A stretch of DNA of 64,000 nucleotides from Fratercula arctica (lineage: Eukaryota; Chordata; Aves; Charadriiformes; Alcidae), in assembly GCA_947846985.1 (NCBI GenBank), contig CANTUZ010000003.1:57298096-57362095 (forward strand), written 5' to 3'. A program made the translations under genes and the position numbers. Under the pieces are notes generated by a model that searched no databases, was not told where the DNA came from, and was given only the letters and a program-made list of their open reading frames with translations. Positions 11,131-24,100 of this stretch are shown one piece after another. Position 1 is the first letter of the stretch, and every line of letters starts with the position of its first letter.

Positions 11131-13001
11131 CAGCCGCCAGCATGCATACTCTGGGCGTTGCACACCCTTGTGCTCAGAAGGGCTGCTCTGCCACCTCACA
11201 AAAGCCTCACGGTGGCAAGGGGTCCCCCCCATTTTGGCTCTGCCATTTCCGCTCCTCCCCCAGCCATCTCAGAGGGAAGACTGTCTCTTCTTACAGGGAG
11301 TGACCTTTTCAATGGTGAATCAAATGACAAGAAAAATTATCCAGATCTCCCCTCCCCTCCACCCACCTTTTTTTCTTTATGAAGTTATCTACACATTGGG
11401 AATAGAGCACAGGCATTGCTGCTGCTCACGTTCTGTTACTGACACCAGTGTCACCATTAACGGTATATATCTTCCATAAAAACCTGCGCAGAGAAAAACA
11501 GAGAATCTTTGGCACTGGGGCAGAGGCAGAATTAATAAGAAAGTGGGTTTGTTGTTTGGGTGTTTTTTTTTTTTTTTTTTTTGCAGTGACCTTAAAGAAA
11601 GAAGGGCAATGGATAGATAGATGCTGGATTGCAGCACATAAAAGCAGCCCAAGACAAACTGTACAGTTCTGTTTCCTGTAGGTGAAAAAATAACTCATGA
11701 CCTGACAGGCAACTGAACATTGAGTACTCCTTTGGTGCTAGTTTTAGGAGGGAATTTGACAACAAGAATTTGCTTGTAGTTTTCCACCACCCGTGTGCCA
11801 TTATATTAGCTGGGCCTGATAATGCAAGGACACAAAAACCACTCACACCGCCTATCCGTATTGCAAAAGAGAAATAAAAAGGGAACATCCATAAAATAAA
11901 AGCTCCCATTTATGTTTTAACATGCCATGACAATGTTTGTCTGTCCTTATCAGGGTTTCCTGTCCTCCCTCCCCCTCTCCATTTGTAAATCCCACTGGAT
12001 AAAAGACTACATCTTCCATAAAGAATTCCCACCAGAAATCTTTATAAATCCTCCACCAGTGAAATACTCTGCTGTCATGCTGAGCAGAAGCTAATCTAAT
12101 TAAGATGGGATCTGCTAAATTTAATAGCCTGCTATGAATTTTTACGGACATCTGGTAACTGGAAGGTTGGAACGACTGACACATCAAATACACATTGTCC
12201 AAATGACCAGTATCAGTCCGATTATTTTCCCTTTTTCGGTCACTTGTAGCTGATGTAGGATGCAATCACCCCCTCAGGATACACCCACGTGACTCCATCT
12301 CAAATTAATGGGGGTTATGGTGCGTATGTGTTGGAAAGCAGAACTGGGCCCCTGATGCTTCCTCTAATGTTTTTTTTTTTTCCTGATTAATGACAGATCA
12401 GGATATACATGCATTATATTTCATTGTTTACAAATACCATAGATGGTATAGCATCAGCTGGAGCATCTATTAATGCATTTGCCTCCGATATCTGCAAGTT
12501 ACGAACCCAGACTCGACTAGCAGCTTTCCTTAGTCTAAGCCCTCCATCACGGCCTCTGGCTAAGCACAGTATTCCCAGTGGAGACCAGAGGAGCTCCACC
12601 ATTTTAATCATCTCTCCCCAGCCTAACAGTGAGCTATTAGCAGAGGAAGGCAGAGTTTGGATGGTAGGGTTATTGGGGTTTTTATCCCTTAATCTTCTAG
12701 TACGAAAACCAGTTGAAACCCCCTAGTGGTCCCCAAGAAATGGTGAAATGAGCTGTTACAAGGCTTGTCCTGTCCCATGAGCCGTCACTTTGAGAAGGGG
12801 GCACATTTACAGAAGCACACATCATTCTCCCCATCTTCATGAACCACAGTCTGAGAATGCCACATTAATGAGCTCCTGGCAATTTGTGGCTTACTAACTC
12901 ATCAACAAGAAAGTGCGCGAACATTGTTTCCACCCGGCAGATTCCACTGGTGTTCAGCTCTCCCAGGCACCACTCTGAGCTGCTTATAATAAAACCACAA
13001 A
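11131..13001. other. non-coding, with a poly(T) run
   Basis: A poly(T) run of about 20 lies at 11562-11581 and is directly followed by GCAG, so it forms an accidental acceptor-like site. A shorter T run is at 12370-12381. The block 12020-12200 has balanced composition with homeodomain-like TAATTAAG sites and might be a conserved element. No coding gene was found. Confidence 0.5.
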
Positions 13002-13026
13002 TACACACACACACACACACACACAT
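13002..13026. repeat. (CA)n microsatellite
   Basis: About eleven CA dinucleotides in a row, ending at ACACATAG. Confidence 0.85.
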
Positions 13027-16000
13027 AGTTTACACTCAGAGTTATGTAATTTTCAAACAGGGCAGACAGCACACAAGGCACAATGCCAAACATTTCAGAA
13101 TAGACAGTTTACACTTTAAAACATGTATTTCCTTATTTGCTGTCTTGGTAAATAAACCATTTTTCTGAAACTCCCCTCAGCCATCTCTCCCTACCCCCAT
13201 GATAAAGGACTCAAGTAAATTCAGCAACACAGTGGGAGTTGTGTCAACCTGATGTGATGAGTTGGCACTTGAAAATTTAATCTCTTTACCATCCACCAGC
13301 ATTAAATCTGTGTAGTGTGACTTTTAAACGCATGCCAAAGAGCAGGGAAGTTACAGTCCTGGCTTACACATTACTTAGGCGCTGGCTTCATAAAATGGGA
13401 ACAAACGCTTCTAGGGCCAAGTGGAGAAAACTGGGCTCCATGTAAATAAAAAAGCCTTGCTAAAGTATTATGAACGTTGGTATAGTTAAGTTGGAACATT
13501 TGTAGTGAGAAGAGCCTGGAAATCCAGCTGAAAGTTTTGGGTTCGCAACTGGTAGATGCACAACCCTATGCACAGGATAGTCTGTGTGACCGTCAGTGCA
13601 AATCAGTGTCGTGCCAGTGGTGCTGCGTTGATATACCCCAGGTGGAGCTTTTACAGTCAGCTCCTGAAGCTGCTTTGCGTGGAGCTCTGAGGCTTCTCTG
13701 CAGCTGTGGGTAAATCCCTGCCTCCCCAAACAGCAACGTGGGCACTGCCGCAGTCTCTGAGGAAAGGGCAGTATAGTACACCTCCCTCCCCACAGATTAC
13801 CAAACTTTGTTCAGCCATTCCTAGGCGCTCATTGCCTGGTGTTATAAAAGACAGGGGGTCTTGCAGTTACAGATTTGCAAGCCAGGCCCCAGCCTCCCTT
13901 CCTCCCATTGCACTGCACTGCTCCATTCCAAACGTGGACCTCTGTACTCATGGAGGAGCAACTTTACCCCCCAGGCAGGACATTTCATACGTTCTTGGCA
14001 AGACACAGTCTCGACCTGCTATGGATTAACTGTCTGCATGAACAGAAACAGATACAGTCTGCAGAAGGATGTCTATGACTTCATTACAGAGTGACACTGA
14101 ATCAATTGTGTGGACCAGGCTAATGTTGGTTATTCTTTCTAGGGAAAATGTGAAATTAACTTATAGTGGTGTAATGTGATTCCAGAAATGAGGTATACAT
14201 CTTGCCTGTAATGGCTTTTGATTATCAATATCCATGTTTGTTGTTATTCTCTGTTCAGAAAGAAATGAGAATGTGCAAAGGGCAGCAAAGGTGTACAAAT
14301 GTTGTTCATTTTGTTGATGGTAAATAAAATGGAATTTTAAGTAACATCATCAAAGCATTAGCTACAAAGTATGTGTAGTTATTATAGTTGGAGCTAATTT
14401 ATACACATTATAAAAGCCTCTTAAAGGACCTCAAAAATGCATAATATGAGAAATTTAAAAAGTCATGTCCATGGCATGTAGTTTATTCTTTAAATTGATG
14501 ATAAATGATGATCTCCTTTGTCTACAATAGACCATACAGCAGGAGGGTTTTGTTGCTTTTTAAAAAAAGTTAAATTTGGGTTAGCATTTACAGACACTTT
14601 CAGAAGTTCTTGTGTGTGCCTTTGAAAGCAAAACAAGGAGGGATCGAGGGAGGGAAGCAAGGAAGGAAGGAAGGAAAAATTGTGAAAATTTGTAAGAACC
14701 TCTAGACAATTAAGAGACGAGTTCCCACCTGTGTTTCATGACGATGCAGTGGAAATTGGCATTTTAAATCTGTAGGCACTTGTTCTTATTTACTTCTTTA
14801 GATCATCACTCAGTCTTTTAAGAATCAAACCTGCTGCTTCATGGACACCCAATTTAAAAGATGTGCATATTGCTGAAAGCAGACACGTACCGTTATGCTG
14901 AGGCAGTGACACCATTCTTCATGTGTGCTTCCCAGAGCGACAGGAACTGAAAATGATCAGTAGTGGAGAGCAGAATTGAACACCCACATGCCCAGTGAGT
15001 GCCATAGCCACCAATGACTGCCTGTTTTGTGATATTTTTCTGCTTCTCTGAAAATCAGGCAGCAAGTTAGTCTGGGTTTAATGAAGCAGTTTTCAATATG
15101 TAGTCACCTCCAGGAGAAGTTCCTGGCAGTGAGACACACAAAAGGGACGTGTCACCTGGCCTGCTTAGGAGCCCACCTCCTGTCAAGCACACTGTCTTAT
15201 GTATCAAAGTGTTGTCTGTCGCATTTCTGGTTTGCTTCTAGCTAGCTCAGATGGTTCCTCAGGTAGTTGTTTTTTTAAAGATTTTCCCTGTAGGTACCAT
15301 TTTTCCTGCAGCCAGTTTATGGAGACACTGGGGATCCAGCCCTAGTGAGGCACATGGAAGCTGAGTGCCGTGCCTGTTGTCATGGCAGTGTCAGAGTGCT
15401 CCTGGATTCCAAACCCTTCATACAACTTTACCTATTTGTCAATTTTGTGAGAACCTTGCATTGCTTAGTAGTCATACACTTCAAAGCTCTTCTGTTCAGA
15501 GGGCAAGTGACAGCTACCCAGAAGCTATTCCCACCAGCCACAATCAGCCACAGGAAAAGCTCAGGATGCTAAACATATACACAATATCTACATATGCACT
15601 CCACTCTCAACCTCCATATGCAAAACAAGATCATGCTCTGGTCTTCACTGGTAAAGATCTGTTGACCGTAAAAATGCAAACTAACAAGCATTGCTAATTT
15701 AATCACACAGTGTCCAACTCCTTTAATACGTGACCAGAATATCTAGCAGATACAGAAAGTTTTATTTGTAAAACATCCAAGTAAGCTAGATGCAAGAGAG
15801 AATTTCTAGATGCAATGCCTTCAGAAATTCTATCTGGGTGGACTAAAATGTTAAATAGCTCTTTCCACTGAGGAGGAGTAAAACAATCCCCTAAAATGTA
15901 CTCTCTTGACTAGCTACTAAAACTCAGGAAGATTTTTTGATGTTAAATTTTGTTTGCCTGTTTGTGCAGCAAGAGGTGGACATTAGTGACTTTTCCAGAG

Positions 16001-18867
16001 ATTTTCTTTACCTCAGGCCAGCAAGTAAGAGATACCAAGTAGGCAGTTTCTGAGTGTGTTCACAGCTGGGTGGGCTGAGTAAACAGTTTTGCAGGACTTC
16101 ATGTCCAGATTAATAGCAACATACTAGAGATGTTCATTTACAGAGTGCGTAAATCCCATAAATTAGAAGCAAGCACAGGTCCAGGAATCCTTGTGGAAGA
16201 CTGAACAGGCCACAGATTATAGCTGTACTCCAGACTATGCCTGTGCCTACACATCCAGGATATCAGACCTGCTTCTGTAGTAATACCAAAGCAGTGATTT
16301 TCTCCAGCCTGAGAGCTCGCAGATTACATAGACATTTATTTTGACACCACCCAAATAGGACAGTGCTGCCCAGTGAGGAACTCCACAAGATTGCTCCTTC
16401 CACCCCACCAGTGGTTTAGAAAAGCAAAGTAGTGATCAAAGGAAGGTTAAAAATTGTGTGTGGGAGACACAGCTTCTGCTAACAGCATAGGAGACTTCTC
16501 TCATCCCAGGGTGTAGGAGCTCATTTTATCACCCTGGTACCTCCCCAAACTCCATCTCCCTGGCCCCCATCCCAGCTTACCACATACACAAGTCTGCAAG
16601 GGTGAAACCTGCTTAGCTCCACACTTGCACATAAAAGCCTATCTATACACACACTTGTTTGTTTGCCTCCAGACCTATTTGTGGGCACGTGTACCTCAGG
16701 GTGGGCCTGTACATCACCCTGGAGGCCCTAATGAGGGAGCACAGTCGCCATGAACAGTATTTCACAGGAGGGATGAGCAGCCTGGCTGGAAAGCCCCACT
16801 GACACAGCTGCCTTGCTCCTGGGAGCAGCTCACATGGGTCTGCCCTGGGCTGAGTAAGTGTGGCCCTCAGCAGCTTGCAGTGGGACTTCGGCCCTAAGTC
16901 AGTGAATTATTTTCTTAGCTTTACGAACAGATTCTCTTCAGAAACCTGTATTCTTTTGGCCCTGTTCTGGGCCATTTTCTATCACAAAAGGAATGCCTTC
17001 TTACAGCAGTTCACTAATGTGTACAGCAAGGTATAATACACATCAAAAGGCACCATACAGCAAGAGATAGCCCTCAAAAATCAACACATCCCCTCCTTTT
17101 CTGATAGGCTTTAACCAGAAAACCCTCCAGATCCCTGTGAGATCACAGGTCCACCACGCAGACATAGGGAGCCATGTATTGGTAGCCATTTCCCTTCAGC
17201 CAGCACCTCAACCTCCCATGCAAGGAGTCATCCCTTCCCCAGGTTAGCGGCTGAGGGAAGATGAGAACTCAGGCAAAGCTGAAGCAAGTTGAGAAAGCTC
17301 CAGGCCACCAAAACCCCTTCGCTTCCTCTCCTTCCCTCCACCAGATCGTTCCCTCATCTGAAGCAACACCCTAGCCCGTATGCATTGGCCATTGCCCATG
17401 TTTGTTGCCCTTTCTGCTTTGTCTGTGTTTGAACCTTGTCCCATACTAGCCCAGAGGCCCAGAGGCAATGTGTCCCAAGTCTCTCAGACCTTTATTCTAA
17501 GCTGGGAGTTTACAAAGGTGAAAGAAAATTTAAGCTGAGGTTTGTACATTGCCTCAGTAGCCAGGAATCTTACTTTATTAGCTCAGCTAATGAAGGTGAA
17601 TCCCAGCATGTACTGTTTATGCTGGCCTTGCACTTGAGACCAAGGGTTGGGGCAGCCTGCTCTGTCGGCCTGATGCTGGAAAGCTCACAGCTGCCACCAT
17701 GGTGCCAGGGAAAGAAGCAACCTACACATGCTGTTTGGGGAACAGTGTCACTGAGGGACAGGCCAGGAGCTCTGAGCTCAGAAATAACCACGAATCCTGA
17801 TAGAAAAAGTTGAATACAGACAGGCTAACATGAAAAGCTCCAGCCAGAAATTGCACCTGCACGCTGGTTAGGGCAATGGTGTGCATTAAACACTCGCTTT
17901 CATCTCCATAGGAGCCAGCAGATGTGTTGGCTTCAGTGTCCCCGAGTGGAGTCAAAACCCTTTGAAGTTCCTTTCTGTTGAAGAACAGCTGCAGCAAAGC
18001 GCAGCTTAAAGCCCAAGCCTACCTAAACTAGTCAGGGCTTATATCTGGCAATGTCAGCTCCAGGTGGCCCATGGTGGGGATTTAGGGTTTTACCCTGCTT
18101 GCACAGCAAGGAAGGTGGTGGAGCTGGCGCTGGATACACATAGCAGGTACAGCAGCATAGCTAACCCACCATAAACAATCCAGGTTTAAAAACCCACTGA
18201 AGACTAAAAGATATTGCAGATTTTACTGCAAAAGAGTTAAGCATAGTGTCCAGTTCAAGTTAAATACTCCGGGTCTGCCTTGTCACTAGTTGGGGTTTCC
18301 CAGTAAGGTCATCAGCATATATTCTTGTCCCACAGTAAACAAACATGGCATCACAGCAGTAAGGACAATTCCAGCATTAGGAAGAGAGAATGAGACTGGG
18401 GTTAGTCAATACACATGGTCACAGTCATCAAGAGGAACCTGAGGGTAATTGCAAACAGCTAAATACAAATAAGAAAGGAGATCTTACTTCCCAGTGCAAA
18501 AAGGTCCAAAATTAGGTCAGGAAGAGCGAGGCCCAGCCTATTATCGATCGCGTCCCCTAATCTAGACAAACCTCTGAGTGTTTCCTTTCAAGTTATCCGC
18601 TTTACTCCCTCAGGACTCAGGGTTTGGTTTCATAGCTGCTATTTTCTACATCAGATATAAAATGCAAATGCATGGGAAGGCACAACAAAGTTTGAAACTG
18701 GCCCAGAAGGAGACTAGAAAAATGGAGAACTCCTTGTCTCTGATGAAAGGGAAGGAATCAGTAATGCTGAATGTAGGCTTAGTAGATAAACACTATATTA
18801 AATAAGCATATCCATTCTCAGCCCCTAAGCTAGCAGAGCACAGAAGCACATGCAAAATCAGAAATGT
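13027..18867. other. non-coding, no recognised gene
   Basis: Nearly 6 kb with no supported gene, RNA gene or recognisable young transposon. It includes the GGAA-rich tract at 14640-14676. Mixed short frames at 13460-14094 and 15345-15697 and at 17244-17997 overlap on opposite strands and carry no motifs. Confidence 0.5.
14638..14676 (+). repeat. GA-rich/(GGAA)n simple repeat
   Basis: Degenerate GGGA units followed by three to four clean GGAA units (AAGGAAGGAAGGAAGG at about 14660-14675). Confidence 0.75.
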
Positions 18868-18965
18868 TTGAGTAGTCCTGTTTATTTCAATGGAATTACT
18901 CCCATGCTTAAAGTTATGCACATGTTTAAATGCTCTGCTGTAATCCAGTTCTTCAAAAGCAGTCA
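18868..18965. repeat. old amniote interspersed repeat with palindromic core
   Basis: The segment GAGTAGTCCTGTTTATTTCA (18870-18889), then ATGGAATTACTCCCATGCTT and AAAGTTATGCACATGTTTAA, matches a very old repeat I recognise from turtle, crocodile and bird DNA, in which a 'CCATTGACTTCAATGG' palindrome is followed by 'GCTTAAAGTTAAGCAC'. The family name is not certain, so none is given. Confidence 0.45.
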
Positions 18966-19079
18966 CTTTTTCATATCCTGTGAGTTGTCTGTAATTTAAG
19001 CATCCAGGGGTGTTCCAGGGGTAAGTATTAATTTTGTGATTATTACAAATAAGAAACTGAAACCGAGTCATTGTTTGGC

Positions 19080-19497
19080 AGATGAAGAATTGGTTGGATG
19101 GTTGCATCCAGAGGGTAGTGGTAGATGACTCAATGTGCAGATGGAGATCGGTGACAAGTGGTATCCCTCAGGGGTCCATACTGGGACCAGTACTGTTCAA
19201 TATCTTCATCAATTACATAGACAGTGGGATCAATGCACCCTCAGCAAGTTTGCAGATGACACCAAACTGAGTGGTGTGGTTGACACACCTGAGGGATAGG
19301 ATGCCATCCAGAGGGATCTGGAAAGGCTCAAGAAGTGGGCCCCATTCCTGGAAACATTCAAGGTCAGGTTGGATGGGGCTCTGAGGAACCTGATCTAGTT
19401 GAACAAGTCTTTGCTCATTGTAGGGGAGGTTGGACTAGGTCACCTTTAAAGGTCCCTTCCAACACAAACTATTCTATGATTCTATTATTCTATTAAT
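19080..19497 (+). mobile_element. CR1 LINE, 5'-truncated and internally deleted
   Basis: The copy starts inside the reverse transcriptase. The frame from 19082 reads [13 protein letters not shown], then [20 protein letters not shown], the conserved CR1 block with the PQGS..GP..F motif, up to the FADD region at about 19245-19260, where a frameshift intervenes. Around 19345 the sequence jumps to the extreme end of the open reading frame (TTCAAGGTCAGGTTGGATGG) and the CR1 3' untranslated region, which ends with CTATGATTCTATTATTCTAT at about 19473-19493. Several hundred bases between these parts are missing. No target duplication is expected for CR1. Confidence 0.92.
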
Positions 19498-20460
19498 AGT
19501 ATTGCAAGGGAAAAGATGGGCCACCCTTTGCATGAAATAATTGCAATGAGATTGTCATTCCTAAACTATGCTCTCTTGAATCTTTGAGTTTGCTTTTCTT
19601 GTTTAACATAAATACTCCTTTCTACTCATATGGCAAAAAAAAATAGTTGCACCATGAATAATTTTGTTTGCATTTCATTTAAATACTTCTACCAATAACT
19701 AACAGCTAAACCCCCAAAGTAGTTCTCCCAAGACACTAGGAAAAGAGATCCACATTCTTGCCTAAAAGCCACTTTAGGTTATGGCACTCTAGAAGTGCTG
19801 TGTGCAGCTTCAAATGAGCACAACAATTCCTATCCAGAGCCTTGTCAGATCTCATATATCTAATCATTTGTTGATCCACAGCAAAACAGTGAAGCATGGG
19901 TAGGTAAAGCTCTTCCTATGTATGGTGTGCAGGACTTACCCTTGTTTCATGGGCGTGCCTGGTGGAGCTATGCTCAAATAATGAACATTTTAAATCAGTT
20001 GAGATCTCGTAACAGAAAACGCACAAGATTTGTTGTAATCAGACTTCTTTTATATTTATTTACAAAGCCTTTATAACCTGTGGTGATGCAGCCCAAAAAG
20101 CTTGCAAATTTTAATATCAGTTTACTGTAGGCTGAATAGAAGCTTTGAAGATCAGCACAAAGAGAAAACTGGAAGTTTATAATGGTCTGCTGCAAGTTAA
20201 GCAGTTGATAGGGAAAGTTCCGTAGCCACTGTGCTTGAAAACTCCATGACATACTGAGCACAAGGAGCCAAAGTTCCTTTCCTCTTTGGAGGTTGCTCTC
20301 CAGGATTTACCCTGACACTTGCTGAACAGACTGCATGAAAGAGATGTCTTGTCTTGTTCTGCTGGTTATCATTCTTGCTTTTTTTTCCCCTCAGAACGAT
20401 TTCAGCAAAGACCATAAGCTTGTGACAGAGTGAATTTGTGATCTTATCCAATCATCTGGG
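19498..20460. other. non-coding, no recognised gene
   Basis: AT-rich. A strong polypyrimidine tract with CAG ends at 20393-20395 on the plus strand and is followed by a 12-codon open stretch ending at TGA; there is no clear donor, so I do not call an exon. Confidence 0.45.
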
Positions 20461-20880
20461 CTGTTTGCAAAACTTCAGTAGGTGGCAGCGTTTTGTTGAT
20501 AAATGTTTTGTTATCCAAGTGATCTCATTTAGTTCAACTGTTGCAATATTAATAAACTGAACTTATGATTGCATTTGCCAGGACTGAAAATATTGCCATC
20601 CTATCTGGCATTTGCTCTTATCCGAACTGACAACAACATCCATTGTATTTATAAAAGGGGAAAGTCTCTGTGTTTGTATGTGTTAGGGGCAGAGGGGAAA
20701 GGGAAAATGAGGAGAGAAAAAAAGGCAGATTAAGATTAAAACATCAATGTTGTTGGTCACCTGATTTGTGATTGTAATAGATGATCTTTCTGGCAATTCT
20801 GTTAAATTGTCACTGCTGGGGAATATATGGCTCAAAAGTATGGTTATGGGTTATTCCCTCACCTCTAGCTCACCAGTTCG
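20461..20880. promoter_or_regulatory. candidate conserved regulatory region with an upstream TATA-like site
   Basis: Balanced, repeat-free sequence with many plausible factor sites and a TATTTATAAAAGGGG TATA-like box at about 20647-20661. It lies directly upstream of the CCAAT/TATA arrangement at 20881-21075. Read as promoter-proximal or enhancer sequence by context only. Confidence 0.3.
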
Positions 20881-21046
20881 TATCAAGCCAATGTTGGCAG
20901 CATCTGAAAGTTGTTACCACTCAGTAACTCTTTGGTGATCTACGTTTACTTCCTACTGAATACATGAGCATGTCAGGAAAAAATCGTATCACAACTGCTG
21001 TTTGAGAAGCCCAGATTATAAAAGACATCAAGACTCAGCCCAAAAA
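20881..21046 (+). promoter_or_regulatory. candidate CCAAT/TATA core promoter
   Basis: A CCAAT box (AGCCAATG, about 20887-20894) lies about 125 bases upstream of a canonical TATA box, TATAAAAG, at 21017-21024. The expected start of transcription is about 30 bases downstream, near 21047. The next bases lead into a consensus splice donor (see 21047-21069). This is the arrangement of a tissue-specific TATA promoter rather than a CpG-island promoter, and it lies about 20 kb downstream of the CpG island, so it could be an alternative promoter or a separate gene. Confidence 0.4.
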
Positions 21047-21069
21047 AGAGTCCAGTAAGGACGAAGAAG
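21047..21069 (+). other. candidate short first exon, donor at 21070
   Basis: From the expected start site to GACGAAGAAG|GTAAGTGC the exon would be about 23 bases. The donor, GTAAGT at 21070-21075, is a perfect consensus with G at -1. There is no ATG, so it would be 5' untranslated. The next exon was not identified. The prediction depends on the TATA box being used. Confidence 0.3.
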
Positions 21070-21120
21070 GTAAGTGCTGCTTTACTGTCCTCTTAGAAGA
21101 AAATAATTGAATTCATTAAT

Positions 21121-21178
21121 ACAGCCCCTGTATGTGTATACATATACATATATACATATATATATACACACATGCATA
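21121..21178. repeat. (TA/CA) microsatellite
   Basis: Tract of TATACATATACATATATACATATATATATACACACATGCATATG type, just inside the presumed first intron. Interrupted and imperfect. Confidence 0.75.
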
Positions 21179-24100
21179 TGATTACTGGGCCTTAATAGAA
21201 ATAGGTAATTATTTGTATAGTTAAGTTTCTATGTAACATATGCCCAGTTTTGCCTCTTATGACAATAACCTCCTTCTTAGTCCAAAGTCCAACACATTAT
21301 TCTAAACGTAAAGAAAAACATGCGAAGAAGGGGACTGTCCTCACAGTCACCCACCTAACATGCAGTTACCTGAGGTTAAAAAATAAAAATTAAAGTCTCT
21401 GACTCAGTTGCACTGCCATAAAAGAAGATCAAAGCCATTGGTTTTATTACAGGCCCTTCAGATTAAAACTGACTTAAATATACCAGGCTTTGGGCAAAAT
21501 CCCGCTACCATTAAGAACTATCACAGAAGTGCCATTGACTTAAACAGAAATTGGACTGCGCCTCTAAGAACACATTTGGACTTGTATAAATCCTCTAGAA
21601 ATTAGATGTGATAAATAGAGCAAAGGTGCCGAAAGAGGCCTTATGACCACATTTGTATATATGGACATAATTTTTATTATTCAGGAAACTCCCTAAGAAT
21701 GAGCAATCAAGAAGGGAAAGGCAGAATTAATGTTGCCAAATATCAAGGTGATTTAGACCCTGCAGAGGAAATTGCATAAAGATTAAAAGGTCTTTCAGCC
21801 TTATGAATGAAAGAGAATTGGAAAGAAGAAAGAGGCAGCTATGCTGTGATAATGGCATTGAGATCAAACATCATTTAGGTATGGCTCAAAGCCTACATAA
21901 ATACCTGCTCTCAACTTTCAATACAAATTCCAGTGTTGATCCTAGGGGCAAAAGTACAAATGACAACGTGGGACTAAGATGTCATAATAAAATTACACAT
22001 ATAAAGTAGAAGCGAAACTCTGATGGCATTAACAGCTGATGTTTGTGATGGCTTTACTTTCCACCATTAATTCGTGGGCACAGTCCAAGAAGTCCTTACT
22101 TATCCCAGACCATAGTCATCAGACCTATTCCACAACTGGCACACAAAAAGTTACCAAGGTTTTAAATACTCATGCCAGCTCTGGAGTGATAGTGAATGGC
22201 AGTACCTCTGTTTATAAAGGGCAAATGTAACCTGAAACAATACTGAAACTGCAACAATAGCTGCTAGGAGACCTAACTGAAATCAGACATACTCTCCCTT
22301 CCCACCTGTGAGGGAAAGGAAATGCCAGACCACCGCTGGAACTGAGATGCCCATCTAGGTGAAAATGTTCAGAACTGAATCATTGGACCTTGATGATACT
22401 GATACCAAAGGTGAACTAGGGGCTTACAAAGGGGTCAGAATTTCACCCCAAGTGTTTCACTGCAAGATGATGAATTTGTTACTTCCAATAGACACCTGAG
22501 AAAGGATGCAGGTGTGAACTCATGTGTTTATACCAATCCAGATTAAGCCTAAAAAGAGCAGAAATCTCCAAGAGACATCTGATGGCACCTAATCAAAGGA
22601 GGGTTGGAACTATGCCTGAGATGTAGGCTCAACCTCTTATGCCCACTCCATACCCTGCCTCAGGTAGCTGTGGTGGTGCCAGCCTCCATCAGCCACTCAC
22701 TACACTTCTCAACACCTATCTGTGTGATTTCGCTTATGCTCCCTGTCACAGTCACAAAGCTGCATTCTTCCCTGTCTTCAAAACTGACCTTAAAAATGCT
22801 TCCCTTCAACAGAAGCTTGGCAGCCCTTTGGCACTGCTACCTGAAGACTCCTGCCCACTGTCACTGGAGGTGGGAGTGGAGGAAAGGCAGCATTCACGTT
22901 GCTTAATTTTAAGCATCCAAACTTAAGTCACCATGTTACCAATCTGATTTCTCTGTTTAATCCATGGAGAGACAAGATCTTTTGAGGGATGAACAAGAGG
23001 GCTCTGAACTGCCCCCATAGGAGCCTGACTGCAAGATCTGTCGATGCAGCTGTACTTACTACATTGGCACGCAACTTAGCTCCCTAAAGTTAAACCCAAT
23101 GAACGTTCCCCCATTAACACCTTGCATCTCTCACCTGTCAGTTTTTACTTCAAGGCTAAACTCTTTGGGACAGGCACCACCTTCTTCTCCTGTATTTCTT
23201 TAGTGTCTATCCCTATTGAGTGCTAGACCATGCCAAGAGGTAAGGTGTGTGCCTGCTTCCAACCCATCTCATTCACACCTGCCCCCAAGAGCGCACCCTC
23301 TCAGCAAGCATAGGAGGACAGAAGCTGACTACCACCAGTACCTGAGTTGTTCTGTTACCCCGCCTGCTCCTGAACCCTCGGCATTGTGGTGCCATAAATG
23401 ATAGTAAATAACAGTAAGCTACGACAGAAGTAGGACTCTTCCAACTGCTGGCAAAACTATGTTTTATGACTGGGTTAACAAGCTTCAGCCTTCTACTGTT
23501 TTGGGACCCTCAGTCTATGAGGAAAGATTGTGTGGCAGTAGCACACAAGTAAAGGAGCACATACAGGGAAAAAACTATAATCTGAGGTAAGAAAGGACTT
23601 TGTAGCTGCTGAGCCAGAATTAATGATGAAATGCAAAGAAGCTGCGGACGCCTCAGCATAGAGTCAAGAAAGCTAAAAGATACAGAAGTGAAACTCAAAT
23701 CAAAGTAATTGGAAGATATTATGTAAGCATATTTTGTATTCAAAGGAATATAAAACCAGAAATTCCTAAAGACATGAAGCAGCCCAGTGATGGAAAAGAA
23801 GCGATCATGTTAATAATGATGGAATATGCAATAACAGATTTGGATTCCCAATCTGCAAGGCACTTAGGCTCATGATTATTTCTATTGAAATCAATGGAAA
23901 TGTTTTTGTTCAAGTGCCTTGTTTCAATTAAAATGTCTCATCTTCATGATATAAGGATGAAGCTGAGGTGGAGAAGGCAGATTGTTAACCAGCATAGTTC
24001 AACAGATCCTTGTTGCACAGACAAATTGTAGGTGCTGTGAAAAGGCATTTCTTCTTCATGAAGGCATCTGGATGGCCATTGGTATTTATTTGCCTCCATT

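Noticed and set aside
11562..11590. Poly(T)-GCAG acceptor
   Set aside because: The homopolymer makes an acceptor-like string by itself; the following frame is not bounded by a good donor.
13540..13560. GGGTTCGCAAC, similar to a tRNA T-arm
   Set aside because: No A box or acceptor stem can be placed around it.
20376..20440. Acceptor at 20395 followed by a 12-codon frame ending at TGA
   Set aside because: No poly(A) signal or donor close by, and too short to support.
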